From assembly GCF_000299415.1 (NCBI RefSeq), contig NZ_AMPG01000001.1, forward strand, positions 124,001 through 188,000: a stretch of 64,000 bases of DNA, read 5' to 3'. Below the pieces are notes generated by a model. It was not told where the DNA came from. It searched no databases and was given only the letters and a program-made list of their open reading frames with translations. Source of the stretch: Candidatus Microthrix parvicella Bio17-1. GTDB taxonomy: Bacteria; Actinomycetota; Acidimicrobiia; Acidimicrobiales; Microtrichaceae. How positions within the stretch are numbered: the stretch's first letter is position 1; each line of letters opens with the position of its first letter. The position numbers were made by a program, and so were the translations under genes. Positions 16,000 through 22,860 of this stretch are shown piece by piece.

Positions 16000-17513
16000 C
16001 AGGCAACAACTTTGCCAGGCAGGTGGGCCTTGGCGCCGGCCACCCCAATTGGGGGTGCCGGTGGCCGGTTGGAGAACTCCATCGCTTCGTCGGCCAGCCC
16101 GTGCATACGCATGGCCCGGTAGTCGCGCAGGTAGCTCTGGTGCACCTGCCACGGGAAGCGGCTGCCCTGCTGGGGAAACCGGTCGGATGCCCGGGTGATG
16201 TAGCCCGAGGTGAGGCCCAGCAGCGGCGCCGCCGTGATCGAGGCATCCCGGTTGCGCGGCGTCGCCTGGCGCAGCCCGGTGTCGCGCAGGTGGTTGAGGA
16301 TGCGGGTGACGTACTGGCACGTCAGCTCGGCCTTCAGCGTCCACGAGGCGTTGGTGTACCCGATGGCCAGGGCCAGGTTGGGCACGTCCTCGAGCATCAT
16401 GCCCTTGTAGGTCAGCTTGCTGGGCAGGTCGAGGGGTTCGCCGTCGACGCTCAGCTCCATCCCGCCGGCGAAGAGCAGCTCCAGGCCGGTGGCGGTCACG
16501 ACGATGTCGGCTTCCAGCTCGTCGCCGGACTTCAGCCGGATTCCGGTCTCGGTGAACGTCTCCACGTGGTCGGTCACCACCGAGGCCGAGCCGTCGCTGA
16601 TCGCAGCAAACAGGTCGCCGTCTGGCACGACGCACAGCCGCTGGTCCCACGGGTCGTACGGCGGGTTGAAGTGCGTGTCGAGGTCGTAACCGTCGGGCAG
16701 CCGGCGGGCGGCCTCGCGGCGCAGCGCCTTCTTCACGACGGCCGGGCGCCATCGGGACAGCTTGTAGGAGCCGAGCGTGCCCAGGGCGAACGCCCAGCGG
16801 ACCACCGGGCCCGACACCCTGGCGGGCAGCCAGCGCCGTGCCCGGTCGGCCAGCGGGTTGATCGCCGGCAGTGAGGCGACGTAGCTGGGCGTGCGCTGCA
16901 ACATGGTGACGTGCTCGGCGTCGCGTGCGAGCGACGGGATCAGGGTGATCGCGGTGGCACCGCTGCCGATCACCACGACCCGCTTACCGGCGACGTCCAG
17001 GTCGTCGGGCCAGTGCTGGGGGTGCACCACCGTGCCGCCAAAGCTGTCCATGCCTGGAAAGTCCGGGGTGTAGCCGTGGTCGTAGCGGTAGTAGCCGGTG
17101 CAGGAGAACAGAAAGTCACACGTGAGGGTGGTCGGCCCGTCGCTGCCCGATCGCTCGACCTGCACGGTCCAACGCGCATCCTCGGTCGACCAGTTGGCCG
17201 CGACGATGCGGTGGCCGTAGCGAATCTTTCCGTCGATGCCCTCCTCTGCCGCGGTCTCCCGGACGTAGTTGAGGATCGAATCGCCGTCGGCGATCGCCTT
17301 GGCGCCGGCCCATGGGCGGAAGGAGTAGCCCAACGTAAACATGTCCGAGTCCGAGCGCAGGCCCGGGTAGCGGAACAGGTCCCACGTGCCCCCCAGCGCC
17401 TCGCGGCCCTCCAGAATGGCGTAGTCCGCCCACGGGCACTCGGTGTTCAGGTAGTGCCCGGCGGCGATACCCGACAGGCCGGCCCCGACGACGATGACGT
17501 TGAGATGCTCCAC
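15999..17513 (-). CDS. Baeyer-Villiger-type flavin monooxygenase
   Basis: This 504-residue flavoprotein of the EthA-like class carries an N-terminal FAD Rossmann motif (VVGAGLSGIAAG), LGGTWDLFRYPGLRSDSD, the BVMO fingerprint F-G-G-T-V-V-H-P-Q-H-W at about 159-169, and a second dinucleotide motif VVVIGSGATA for NADPH. Such enzymes insert oxygen next to ketones or oxidise sulfur. It is coupled by TGATG to a downstream SDR, which suggests an alcohol-ketone-ester degradation pair. The substrate is unknown. Confidence 0.9.
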   Translation of the reverse strand: MEHLNVIVVGAGLSGIAAGHYLNTECPWADYAILEGREALGGTWDLFRYPGLRSDSDMFTLGYSFRPWAGAKAIADGDSILNYVRETAAEEGIDGKIRYGHRIVAANWSTEDARWTVQVERSGSDGPTTLTCDFLFSCTGYYRYDHGYTPDFPGMDSFGGTVVHPQHWPDDLDVAGKRVVVIGSGATAITLIPSLARDAEHVTMLQRTPSYVASLPAINPLADRARRWLPARVSGPVVRWAFALGTLGSYKLSRWRPAVVKKALRREAARRLPDGYDLDTHFNPPYDPWDQRLCVVPDGDLFAAISDGSASVVTDHVETFTETGIRLKSGDELEADIVVTATGLELLFAGGMELSVDGEPLDLPSKLTYKGMMLEDVPNLALAIGYTNASWTLKAELTCQYVTRILNHLRDTGLRQATPRNRDASITAAPLLGLTSGYITRASDRFPQQGSRFPWQVHQSYLRDYRAMRMHGLADEAMEFSNRPPAPPIGVAGAKAHLPGKVVA

Positions 17514-17665
17514 GTTCGAAATGCTACACCTTGAGGAATATCGTTATTTCATCACTTGTCGGTCAGATGTGAACCATGGACTCCGCCAAGCGGCGGGGGG
17601 GCATACTTGGACCACGGCACCGAGCCCGTGGGCACGGCAAGCCGCCCGACGATGAAGGAGCCTCC

Positions 17666-17809
17666 ATGTCCCGTGAAACCGGTGAGCGGTATGCCTGCGA
17701 GAAGTGCGGCGCCCAACTCGTCTACGAGAAGCCCTGCCCGTGCCCGCCGGAGAAGGTGCACTCCGAGATCTGCTGTGGTGAGCAGATGGAGCGCGTCAAG
17801 GACGGGTAG
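17666..17809 (+). CDS. Desulforedoxin-like small iron-binding protein
   Basis: This tiny protein of 47 residues starts at ATG 17666 with AAGGAG just upstream. It contains YACEKCGAQLVYEK and EICCGEQM. Cys11 and Cys14 with Cys36 and Cys37 form the CxxC...CC pattern of desulforedoxin/desulfoferrodoxin N-terminal domains that hold one Fe(Cys)4. An extra CPC (24, 26) lies between. It stands alone without a desulfoferrodoxin catalytic domain. A role in electron transfer or metal handling is inference. Confidence 0.7.
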   Translation: MSRETGERYACEKCGAQLVYEKPCPCPPEKVHSEICCGEQMERVKDG

Positions 17810-17838
17810 CCCGTTCGGCTGACCGGTGGAAGCCGTCA

Positions 17839-18114
17839 TTGCGCACAATGTTCTGGGTGATGAGCCATCGGGAGGCCTCCAACCGATTGCTGTTGCGGGC
17901 CCGTGATCACATGGCCCGCAGCTTCCATGATCCGCTGGATGTGCCTGCTCTCGCCAGGATCGCCTGCTGCTCGCAGGCGCATTTCAGCCGCTCGTTCACC
18001 GAGATCGTGGGCGAATCACCGACCCGATACCGCCAACGGGGCGATGTCGAAGCGGTGCCGAACTGCTTTGTGAAGGCGTGGGTGCGGCCGAGCAGTTTCG
18101 GAGAAGCGTCGTGA
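17839..18114 (+). pseudogene. AraC-family regulator with internal deletion
   Basis: This 91-residue remnant of an AraC-type regulator opens normally: DPLDVPALARIACCSQAHFSRSF is the first helix-turn-helix. It then runs directly into TEIVGESPTRYRQRG and a tail with RPSSFGEAS, which belong after the second helix-turn-helix in intact relatives. About 45 residues, including most of the second HTH, are missing in frame. Recombination between the two similar HTH segments (SR.F...GESP.RY) would explain this. DNA binding is unlikely. It precedes a damaged VOC gene, the usual partner of such regulators. ATG 17860 is an alternative start. Confidence 0.65.
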
Positions 18115-18130
18115 AACGTCGATCCGTATC

Positions 18131-18529
18131 GTGACCAACATGTACAACACCGTCAACCGATCACCGATCTTCGTTCTCGACCAGGACGAGGCCCGTCACT
18201 TCTACGTGGATGTCCTTGGGTTCATGCGGTGGCTCACCGTTCGCGTCCCGGGCGACGACAGTCGCGAGATCCTCCTGGAGCAACCCGGTCCGCCAGCGAT
18301 GGACGAGGCGACCGCTCTGCAGGTACGCGAGCTGGTGACCAAGAGCGATGGGCGGATGGCTGTGTTTGACCACCGACGACGCACAGGGTGTGTTCGAGAC
18401 GCTCGAAGCCCGCGGGTCGACGTCACGGGCGAACCGTCGCCAAAGCCGTACGGCATTGACTTCGGAATCCGGGATCCGTTCGGTCACGCCATTCGGATCG
18501 GTCAGATGCTCAAAGGAGTGATTCGATGA
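18131..18529 (+). pseudogene. VOC/glyoxalase-family protein, frame-damaged
   Basis: This is a vicinal-oxygen-chelate protein with matching ends (FVLDQDEARHFYV; GFMRWLTVRVPGDDSREIL; PYGIDFGIRDPFGHAIRI). Two kinds of damage are visible. About a dozen residues normally between FYV and LGFMRW are missing. Between about 18345 and 18416 the family sequence (MGGWLCLTTDDAQGVFETLE) is found only in another frame, so two compensating indels restore the reading frame but scramble about 23 residues. The product is probably inactive. It follows the decayed AraC gene. Confidence 0.65.
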
Positions 18530-18577
18530 AGCTCGCCGGCACGCCAGCGCCGCCTTCATCCGAGTGGAGACGCCTCC

Positions 18578-19045
18578 ATGAGCACTGACCCGACCAGCGT
18601 GGCGTTTGACGCCCTCATCACCGGATCACCGACAAAGACCGGCATCCCCGTCCCCAACGGGGTTCTTGATCAACTCGATGCCGGACAGCGGCCGGCGGTC
18701 GTCGTGACACTCGACGGGTACACCTACCAAACCTCGGTCGGGGTGATGGGCGGGCAGCACCTCGTCCCCGTCAGCGCCGCGATCCGCAAAGCGACCGGCG
18801 TCGCTGCTGGAAGCCACGTCCAGGTCACCCTGACGCTGGCAGCGGGACCCCGCACGGCTGATGTTCCGAGCGATCTGGCCGAAGCCCTTGAACGGGAGCC
18901 CACCGCCAAGGCGTTCTTCGCCAACCTGTCCAACAGTCTCCAGCGAATGCACGTCGATCACATCAATGCGGCGAAGGCACCCGAGACGCGACAGCGTCGC
19001 ATCGACAAGTGTGTGGCCCTGTTTCTTGAGCGCAAGCCCCGTTGA
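18578..19045 (+). CDS. YdeI/DUF1905-like protein
   Basis: This 155-residue protein has an N-terminal beta-rich DUF1905-like part (about 5-95), including TYQTSVGVMGGQHLVPVSAAIRK and GSHVQVTLTL. A helical YdeI/OmpD-associated tail follows, with SDLAEALEREPTAKAFFANLS and NAAKAPETRQRRIDKCVALFLE. This is a common stand-alone architecture of unknown biochemical role. The gene appears intact, unlike its two upstream neighbours. Confidence 0.75.
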   Translation: MSTDPTSVAFDALITGSPTKTGIPVPNGVLDQLDAGQRPAVVVTLDGYTYQTSVGVMGGQHLVPVSAAIRKATGVAAGSHVQVTLTLAAGPRTADVPSDLAEALEREPTAKAFFANLSNSLQRMHVDHINAAKAPETRQRRIDKCVALFLERKPR

Positions 19046-19057
19046 GCGCTCGCCCGG

Positions 19058-19105
19058 TCTAACAGGGTGGACCGGGTGGGCGGGGTGGGCGGGGTGGACC
19101 GGGCG
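19058..19105. repeat. Short GGTGG-rich tandem repeat
   Basis: About four imperfect copies of a GGGTGG-plus-four-base unit lie between the YdeI-like gene and the next ORF. They make the N-terminal reading of that ORF repetitive (VGGVGGV), which is one reason to prefer its internal ATG. Confidence 0.5.
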
Positions 19106-19129
19106 ACCAAGCCTCCCTTCACGATCATG

Positions 19130-19471
19130 GGGTCGCTTGATGGCATTGAGGCCGGCCTGCGTCAGATGCGGCGGACGCGCCCGTTGGAGACGACGGTCGT
19201 GGACCTGGGCGGCGGCCTCACCGTGGGGGCGCGCAGCGACGCTGCCGCTGCCATCCTGGCGGCGATCGATGAGTACTACGACGACCGATCCGATGCCTCT
19301 GGTTCGGTATTGACCTCCCTCGCGCTCGCGTTGGCGGATCCCGCTCCACGCGACACCACGGTCATCGCAGAACTCGTCCGCTACAAGAACCTCGACGAGC
19401 GTTGGCACGACTGGAACGGGGTCGTGCGCGTCTGCCGCGACCTTGCCATCGAGATCAGCGGAGCAACCTGA
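19130..19471 (+). CDS. Hypothetical protein preceding an XRE regulator
   Basis: I do not recognise this 113-residue protein. From ATG 19130 it reads MGSLDGIEAGLRQMRR..., is mixed alpha/beta in character, and ends in a helix with DERWHDWNGVVRVCRDLAIEI. A longer frame from 19067 begins inside a simple repeat and is less likely. It ends one base before the GTG start of an XRE-type regulator, so the pair is co-translated. This arrangement resembles a toxin-antitoxin operon, but no known toxin motif is visible and the protein may instead be a co-regulated partner. Confidence 0.5.
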   Translation, partial: GSLDGIEAGLRQMRRTRPLETTVVDLGGGLTVGARSDAAAAILAAIDEYYDDRSDASGSVLTSLALALADPAPRDTTVIAELVRYKNLDERWHDWNGVVRVCRDLAIEISGAT

Positions 19472-19472
19472 G

Positions 19473-19922
19473 GTGTTGCAATTTCGAAACGTCGAAGCAG
19501 AGCCAACCGATCAGGTCACAACGTGGCCCTTCGAGGCACTGGTGACGGCTATCGACCGTGGCCTGGTCCCAGATTGGCAGCCAATTTTTGCGGAGATCCG
19601 TCGTGCGCCTTGGGGGCAGGTCGCTCGCAGCATTGAGCGTTACCTGGAGGTCAGCGACCGCGACGGTTCAACGGTGCTCTTTCAACTTGCGATCGATCGA
19701 GCCCGGGAGGTCGCCGAAGCCGCCGAGAAGGGCGAGGTTGCAGAGCGGGTTCGCGATGCCATTGCCCGTTCCGGGCTCACCAGCGCCCAGTTCGCCAACG
19801 AGGTGGGCACAAGCGCTTCCCGGCTCAGCACCTACGCAACAGGTTCGGTGACGCCATCTGCTTCCATGCTCATCCGGATCGAGCGCGCCGGAGAAGAAGA
19901 GGAACCCTGCGCAGCCGAGTAA
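19473..19922 (+). CDS. XRE-family helix-turn-helix protein
   Basis: This 149-residue protein (GTG 19473) has a Cro/C1-type helix-turn-helix near its C-terminus at about 95-140: VRDAIARSGLTSAQFANEVGTSASRLSTYATGSVTPS. The N-terminal half (TTWPFEALVTAIDRG, WGQVARSIERYLEV) is a conserved helical module of actinobacterial regulators of this type. It may autoregulate the two-gene unit with the upstream hypothetical protein. AGCGGAG precedes the GTG at suitable spacing. Confidence 0.75.
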   Translation: MLQFRNVEAEPTDQVTTWPFEALVTAIDRGLVPDWQPIFAEIRRAPWGQVARSIERYLEVSDRDGSTVLFQLAIDRAREVAEAAEKGEVAERVRDAIARSGLTSAQFANEVGTSASRLSTYATGSVTPSASMLIRIERAGEEEEPCAAE

Positions 19923-20008
19923 CGGGTTCGCTTGATTCGCACCACGTGGACGGCGCCGCTGGACACTGCCAATGTCGAGCCCGTTCGGCCAGGTTTACCC
20001 AGAGAGCA

Positions 20009-20100
20009 AGTGGCGCCAGTCCTGTCCCGGGGCCATCTCTTGGAAGCCCGTCGGGCTCATCACCCGAAGGTCGCAGGTCCAAATCCGGCCCCCGCCACTA
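20009..20100 (+). other. Degenerate initiator-tRNA-like remnant, copy A
   Basis: Positions 20049-20100 match the anticodon arm, variable region and T arm of an initiator tRNA-Met (CGGG-CTCATCA-CCCG, then AAGGTCGCAGG). The anticodon loop has C instead of A at position 37, and the T arm has TCC for TTC and unpaired bases. A 7-bp match (AGTGGCG at 20009 with CGCCACT at 20093) could be an acceptor stem, but the 5' half is not tRNA-like. I treat it as a pseudo-tRNA or attachment-site remnant. Confidence 0.55.
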
Positions 20101-20147
20101 ACGTTCTCGACTGTCGGCGTGAGATCGATCAGTACGTGAGCTTGGCG

Positions 20148-20184
20148 TTGACATACGTAGAGGTACGGCTACACTATGCGTATG
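20148..20184 (+). promoter_or_regulatory. vapB promoter and operator, likely leaderless
   Basis: TTGACA (20148-20153) and TACACT (20170-20175) are separated by 16 bp, a near-consensus housekeeping promoter. The -10 ends only 6 bp before ATG 20182, so transcription should begin at or next to that codon, giving a leaderless vapB mRNA. CATACG (20152-20157) and CGTATG (20179-20184) form an inverted repeat that straddles the promoter and suits a ribbon-helix-helix antitoxin operator. Confidence 0.6.
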
Positions 20185-20412
20185 CCGAATCGGACCGTGT
20201 ATTTGCCTGAGGAGCTGGATGAACTCAGTCGTCACTTTGAGCTCAACCTGTCTCAGCTGACCCAGCAGGCAATCGAGCGGGTCGCAGCCGAACGCGAGGA
20301 CGAAGCCCTTGCGGTGCGGGTGAAGGCGGCCAGTGATCGGATCAGGCGACTTGAGATCGACTGGCCTCCCCAATCCCTCCAAGAGGAGCGGGCGCAGGCC
20401 AGCGAACGATGA
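20182..20412 (+). CDS. vapB: VapB-type antitoxin (ribbon-helix-helix)
   Basis: This is a small antitoxin of 76 residues. The opening MPNRTVYLPEELDELSRHF is a ribbon-helix-helix DNA-binding motif. A helix (SQLTQQAIERVAAERE) and a charged C-terminal region for toxin binding follow. ATG 20182 is preferred over ATG 20176 because it coincides with the predicted transcription start. It overlaps vapC by ATGA. In such modules the antitoxin neutralises the PIN toxin and represses the operon. Confidence 0.8.
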   Translation: MPNRTVYLPEELDELSRHFELNLSQLTQQAIERVAAEREDEALAVRVKAASDRIRRLEIDWPPQSLQEERAQASER

Positions 20413-20813
20413 CCATCGTCGTCGACGCGAACGTGGTGATCGCCGTGCTCAATCCCAATCATCTCTTTCATGAAGCGGCGCTTGAGAGGTGCTTGCGCGA
20501 TGGCCAGCCACTGATCCAGGGAATCACACGAGCGGAGGCTCTGATCCACCCCACGCGGTCGGGGCAGCTCGACGACGCCGATGCTGAGCTACGCCGTCTC
20601 GGGTTCACCACCGAGCCACTCGACCATGCCGTAGCCGATCGGGCACGCCAACTCCGCGCCGACCACGGCAACAAGAACTTCCCTATGGTCGATGCGGTCG
20701 TGGTGGCTTTCGGTGCAGAACGCAACCTGCCCGTGGTCACCTGTGATGCAAAGTGGCCTGCCATCGACGATGTCGAAGTCGAAGTACTGTCGGCTGATTC
20801 AGCGGTCGGGTAG
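20409..20813 (+). CDS. vapC: VapC-type PIN-domain toxin
   Basis: This is a PIN-domain ribonuclease of 134 residues. The acidic catalytic set is visible: D6 (VVDANVVIAVL), E43 (TRAEALIHP), D95 (FPMVDAVVVAFG) and D113 (VVTCDAKWP). It has full family length and overlaps vapB by ATGA. VapC toxins commonly cut tRNA or rRNA, and several enteric VapCs cleave initiator tRNA in the anticodon arm. The module here is bracketed by two copies of that same arm sequence. Confidence 0.85.
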   Translation: MTIVVDANVVIAVLNPNHLFHEAALERCLRDGQPLIQGITRAEALIHPTRSGQLDDADAELRRLGFTTEPLDHAVADRARQLRADHGNKNFPMVDAVVVAFGAERNLPVVTCDAKWPAIDDVEVEVLSADSAVG

Positions 20814-20840
20814 CAGTGGCTCGACCGGGCGACTCTGGAG

Positions 20841-20896
20841 GCTCGTCGGGCTCATCACCCGAAGGTCACGGGTTCAAATCCTGCCCCTTCCCCCAA
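20841..20896 (+). other. Initiator-tRNA 3'-half fragment, copy B
   Basis: GCTCGTCGGGCTCATCACCC and the following GAAGGTCACGGGTTCAAATCC correspond to the anticodon arm and T arm of initiator tRNA-Met. The 24 bases at 20844-20867 are identical to 20049-20072 in copy A. No 5' half or matching acceptor stem is present. With copy A it brackets the vapBC module in direct orientation, as an integration footprint would. Confidence 0.7.
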
Positions 20897-21008
20897 GGAA
20901 ATCGGCAAGGCGCGGAATCCTCGTGGGTTCCGGGCCTTTGTGTGGGTTGTGGTCCGGCGCGACAACGGTCGATGCTGGACCATGTCACGGGATCGGCCCG
21001 CCGCTGCA

Positions 21009-21368
21009 CTACTTGTCGATGCCGAGCCAGCGGCGGTAGGCGTCGGCGAGGCGGGCGATCCGCGGCTGACCGGCATCGAATTCGACGTCGAGGAGCGAAA
21101 CGCTCCAGGTGTGGTCGTCGCGGTGGGCCGTCGCGGTGAGGCCGCGGCGTTCGTCGCCGTCGAAGTCGATCTCGGTCACGGTGACGTCGGCACCGGCGAT
21201 CGAAGCCCTTACGGGGAACTGGACGTGTTCCCCGATCACCTGGTGGAACGACCAGTAGGCCTCGTCGCCATAGGCATCGACCGTGATCTGCTCGATCAGC
21301 TCGTGGCGGTCCAGTTCGTCAAGGTCGTCCAGCCAGCCGGCGTGGCCGACCTTGTCGTCATGATTCAT
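21009..21368 (-). CDS. Small conserved hypothetical protein
   Basis: This 119-residue acidic protein contains EQITVDAYGDEAYWSFHQVI, followed by VQFPVRASIAGADVTVTEIDFDGDERRG and WSVSLLDVEF. It resembles small cytoplasmic proteins often annotated as calcium-binding, with a beta-barrel-like DFDG..RRGL segment, but no biochemical role is established. It begins at 21368, right beside the IS110 right-end region, so its own promoter may have been displaced by the insertion. Confidence 0.5.
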   Translation of the reverse strand: MNHDDKVGHAGWLDDLDELDRHELIEQITVDAYGDEAYWSFHQVIGEHVQFPVRASIAGADVTVTEIDFDGDERRGLTATAHRDDHTWSVSLLDVEFDAGQPRIARLADAYRRWLGIDK

Positions 21369-21420
21369 CGGCGAAGGCTCCGGATGGTGGCGTTGGCGGG
21401 GGGGTGTTCCTGTCTTGTTG

Positions 21421-22644
21421 TCAAGCGGCTTGGGGGAGGTTTTCGGGTTGGGGTTGCCGGTAGGGCTCGCGGTTCTTGAGCATGGCGAGGATGAGGTCGC
21501 AGCGTCGTCTGGCGACGCAGATGACGGCGGCGTTGTGCTTCTTGCCTTCGGCTCGTTTGCGTTGGTAGTAGGCGCGGGCGTCGGGGTCGTGTTGGGTCGC
21601 GACGAACGCGGCGAGGAACAGGGCGTTCTTGAGCCGGTGGTTCCCTCGGCGTTGCCTGGTGGCGGTGTCGAGCGTCCGTCCGGATTGCCGGTTCACTGGG
21701 GCGAGCGCGGCGTACGAGGCGAGGTGCCCTCCGGTCGCGAACCGGTGGGGGTCACCGATCTCGGCGAGGGTCCTCGCTCCGGTTCTGGGCCCGAACCCGC
21801 ACAGGGTCACCAGAACCTTCCCGAGAGGGTGCGCAAGGAACGCCTCCTCGATGTCACCCTTGAGGGCATCACGCCGGGCAGCGATCTTGGTGAGGTCACC
21901 CGCGAGATCGGCGATCACCTCACCCCAGGTGTCCTCGGCTGGCAGCGTCAACGTTTGCGCATCCAATGCCTCCCAGATTTGGTCGGTGAGTTTGTCGGCC
22001 AAACGCGGCGACCGTTTCGAGACCAGCGTCCGAACCCGGGTTTTCCCGGCTGCCCGGAGGGCGGTCGGTGTAGCCCAACGACCCATCAGATCCTGCACAC
22101 CTCCGTGGCCGAGTTTGGGGCCGACAACCCGCTCCAACGCTGGAGAAATCGACACGAGAGCGTCACGGCATCGGTTGATGGTTCGGGTGGCGTCACCAGC
22201 CAGATCGACGTCTCGGCCGTTCAACACCCGCAAACGAACCAACAGCTCGTCGTCGATATCGAGCCACGCGAGCCGGTCGACATGACGGCGCGCGTAGTCA
22301 GCGAGGATGAACGCATCACGAGGGTCGGTCTTCGCGGAACCCGCGTACAAGTCAGCCGCGCGTCGCATCTGCAGACCGGTCACATACGCCACCGGGACCT
22401 GCCGTGCTGCGGCGGTCGCCAACAACAAGTGCGCCGACGACGCTGTCATATCGATCACCAAAACCGTTCGACCCGCAGCGCTGGCGGTGTCGATCGCGGC
22501 TTCGATATCAGCCTGGTCGTTGCGGACCGTCCTCGCGTACAGCTCGTTCCCGTCAGGCCCGATCGCGTGGGCGTAGTGGTCTTCTTTGGCCATGTCGACC
22601 CCGACGAAAACGTCGACATCGGTGGCGGTTGGTTGGTCTCCCAT
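21421..22644 (-). CDS. IS110-family transposase (bridge-RNA recombinase family)
   Basis: This 407-residue recombinase has an N-terminal DEDD RuvC-like domain with DVFVGVDMAKEDHYAHAI (first Asp), LVIDMTA, and the later AKTDPRDAFILADYAR with paired acids. The C-terminal Transposase_20 domain contains LCGFGPRTGARTLAEIGD, FATGGHLASYAALAPVNRQSG and the serine-containing segment before RRGNHRLKNALFLAA. The length is complete and no frameshift is seen, so it may be active. Family members use an RNA encoded in the element's non-coding end to choose donor and target sites. Confidence 0.92.
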   Translation of the reverse strand: MGDQPTATDVDVFVGVDMAKEDHYAHAIGPDGNELYARTVRNDQADIEAAIDTASAAGRTVLVIDMTASSAHLLLATAAARQVPVAYVTGLQMRRAADLYAGSAKTDPRDAFILADYARRHVDRLAWLDIDDELLVRLRVLNGRDVDLAGDATRTINRCRDALVSISPALERVVGPKLGHGGVQDLMGRWATPTALRAAGKTRVRTLVSKRSPRLADKLTDQIWEALDAQTLTLPAEDTWGEVIADLAGDLTKIAARRDALKGDIEEAFLAHPLGKVLVTLCGFGPRTGARTLAEIGDPHRFATGGHLASYAALAPVNRQSGRTLDTATRQRRGNHRLKNALFLAAFVATQHDPDARAYYQRKRAEGKKHNAAVICVARRRCDLILAMLKNREPYRQPQPENLPQAA

Positions 22645-22860
22645 CGATCGCTGCTCCCCTTGGATTGTCGGTTCTGGAAACCGCTCGACTCATGGGTGAG
22701 GTCGCCGTCAACCACCTTACGAATCAGCCCCTCAAGGCATGTTCCTGTCAGAGGTCAACCCAACCCGAACACGGCGGGTGGCAACACCCCCCAGGCCATC
22801 AAAGTGACAGGGGGCAGGAGCCCTGCCCGCCATGTCGAGCGGTCAGCCCCAAGTCTTGCT
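22645..22860 (-). ncRNA. Candidate bridge-RNA region of IS110 element
   Basis: This is the non-coding segment upstream of the transposase on its own strand. It holds at least two clear hairpins: GGGCAGG-AGC-CCTGCCC at 22812-22828 (7 bp, perfect) and GGGTG-GCAA-CACCC at 22776-22789 (shown as plus-strand sequence). In the IS110 group the bridge RNA is transcribed from this position. I have not identified the guide loops. The segment also overlaps the extended 3' end of the Fic gene. Confidence 0.4.

Larger units (their letters stand above)
21405..22860 (-). mobile_element. IS110-family insertion element (approximate limits)
   Basis: The element contains a full-length IS110-type transposase gene, a short flank after its stop, and a structured non-coding flank before its start. 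TGTTCCTGTC occurs as a 10-bp direct repeat at 21405-21414 and 22740-22749, on either side of the transposase. This may mark the repeated core at the element's ends. The true left limit could lie further out, near 22860, because the hairpins extend beyond the repeat. IS110 elements lack terminal inverted repeats, so the limits are estimates. Confidence 0.6.

Noticed and set aside
19058-19105. GGTGG repeats as a CRISPR-like or regulatory array
   Set aside because: The units are only about 10 bp, contiguous and without spacers. It is a simple tandem repeat.
20009-20100. Copy A as a functional tRNA gene
   Set aside because: The anticodon arm is good and a 7-bp acceptor-like match exists, but the T loop is altered, the T stem has a mismatch and the D-arm region is too long and not tRNA-like.
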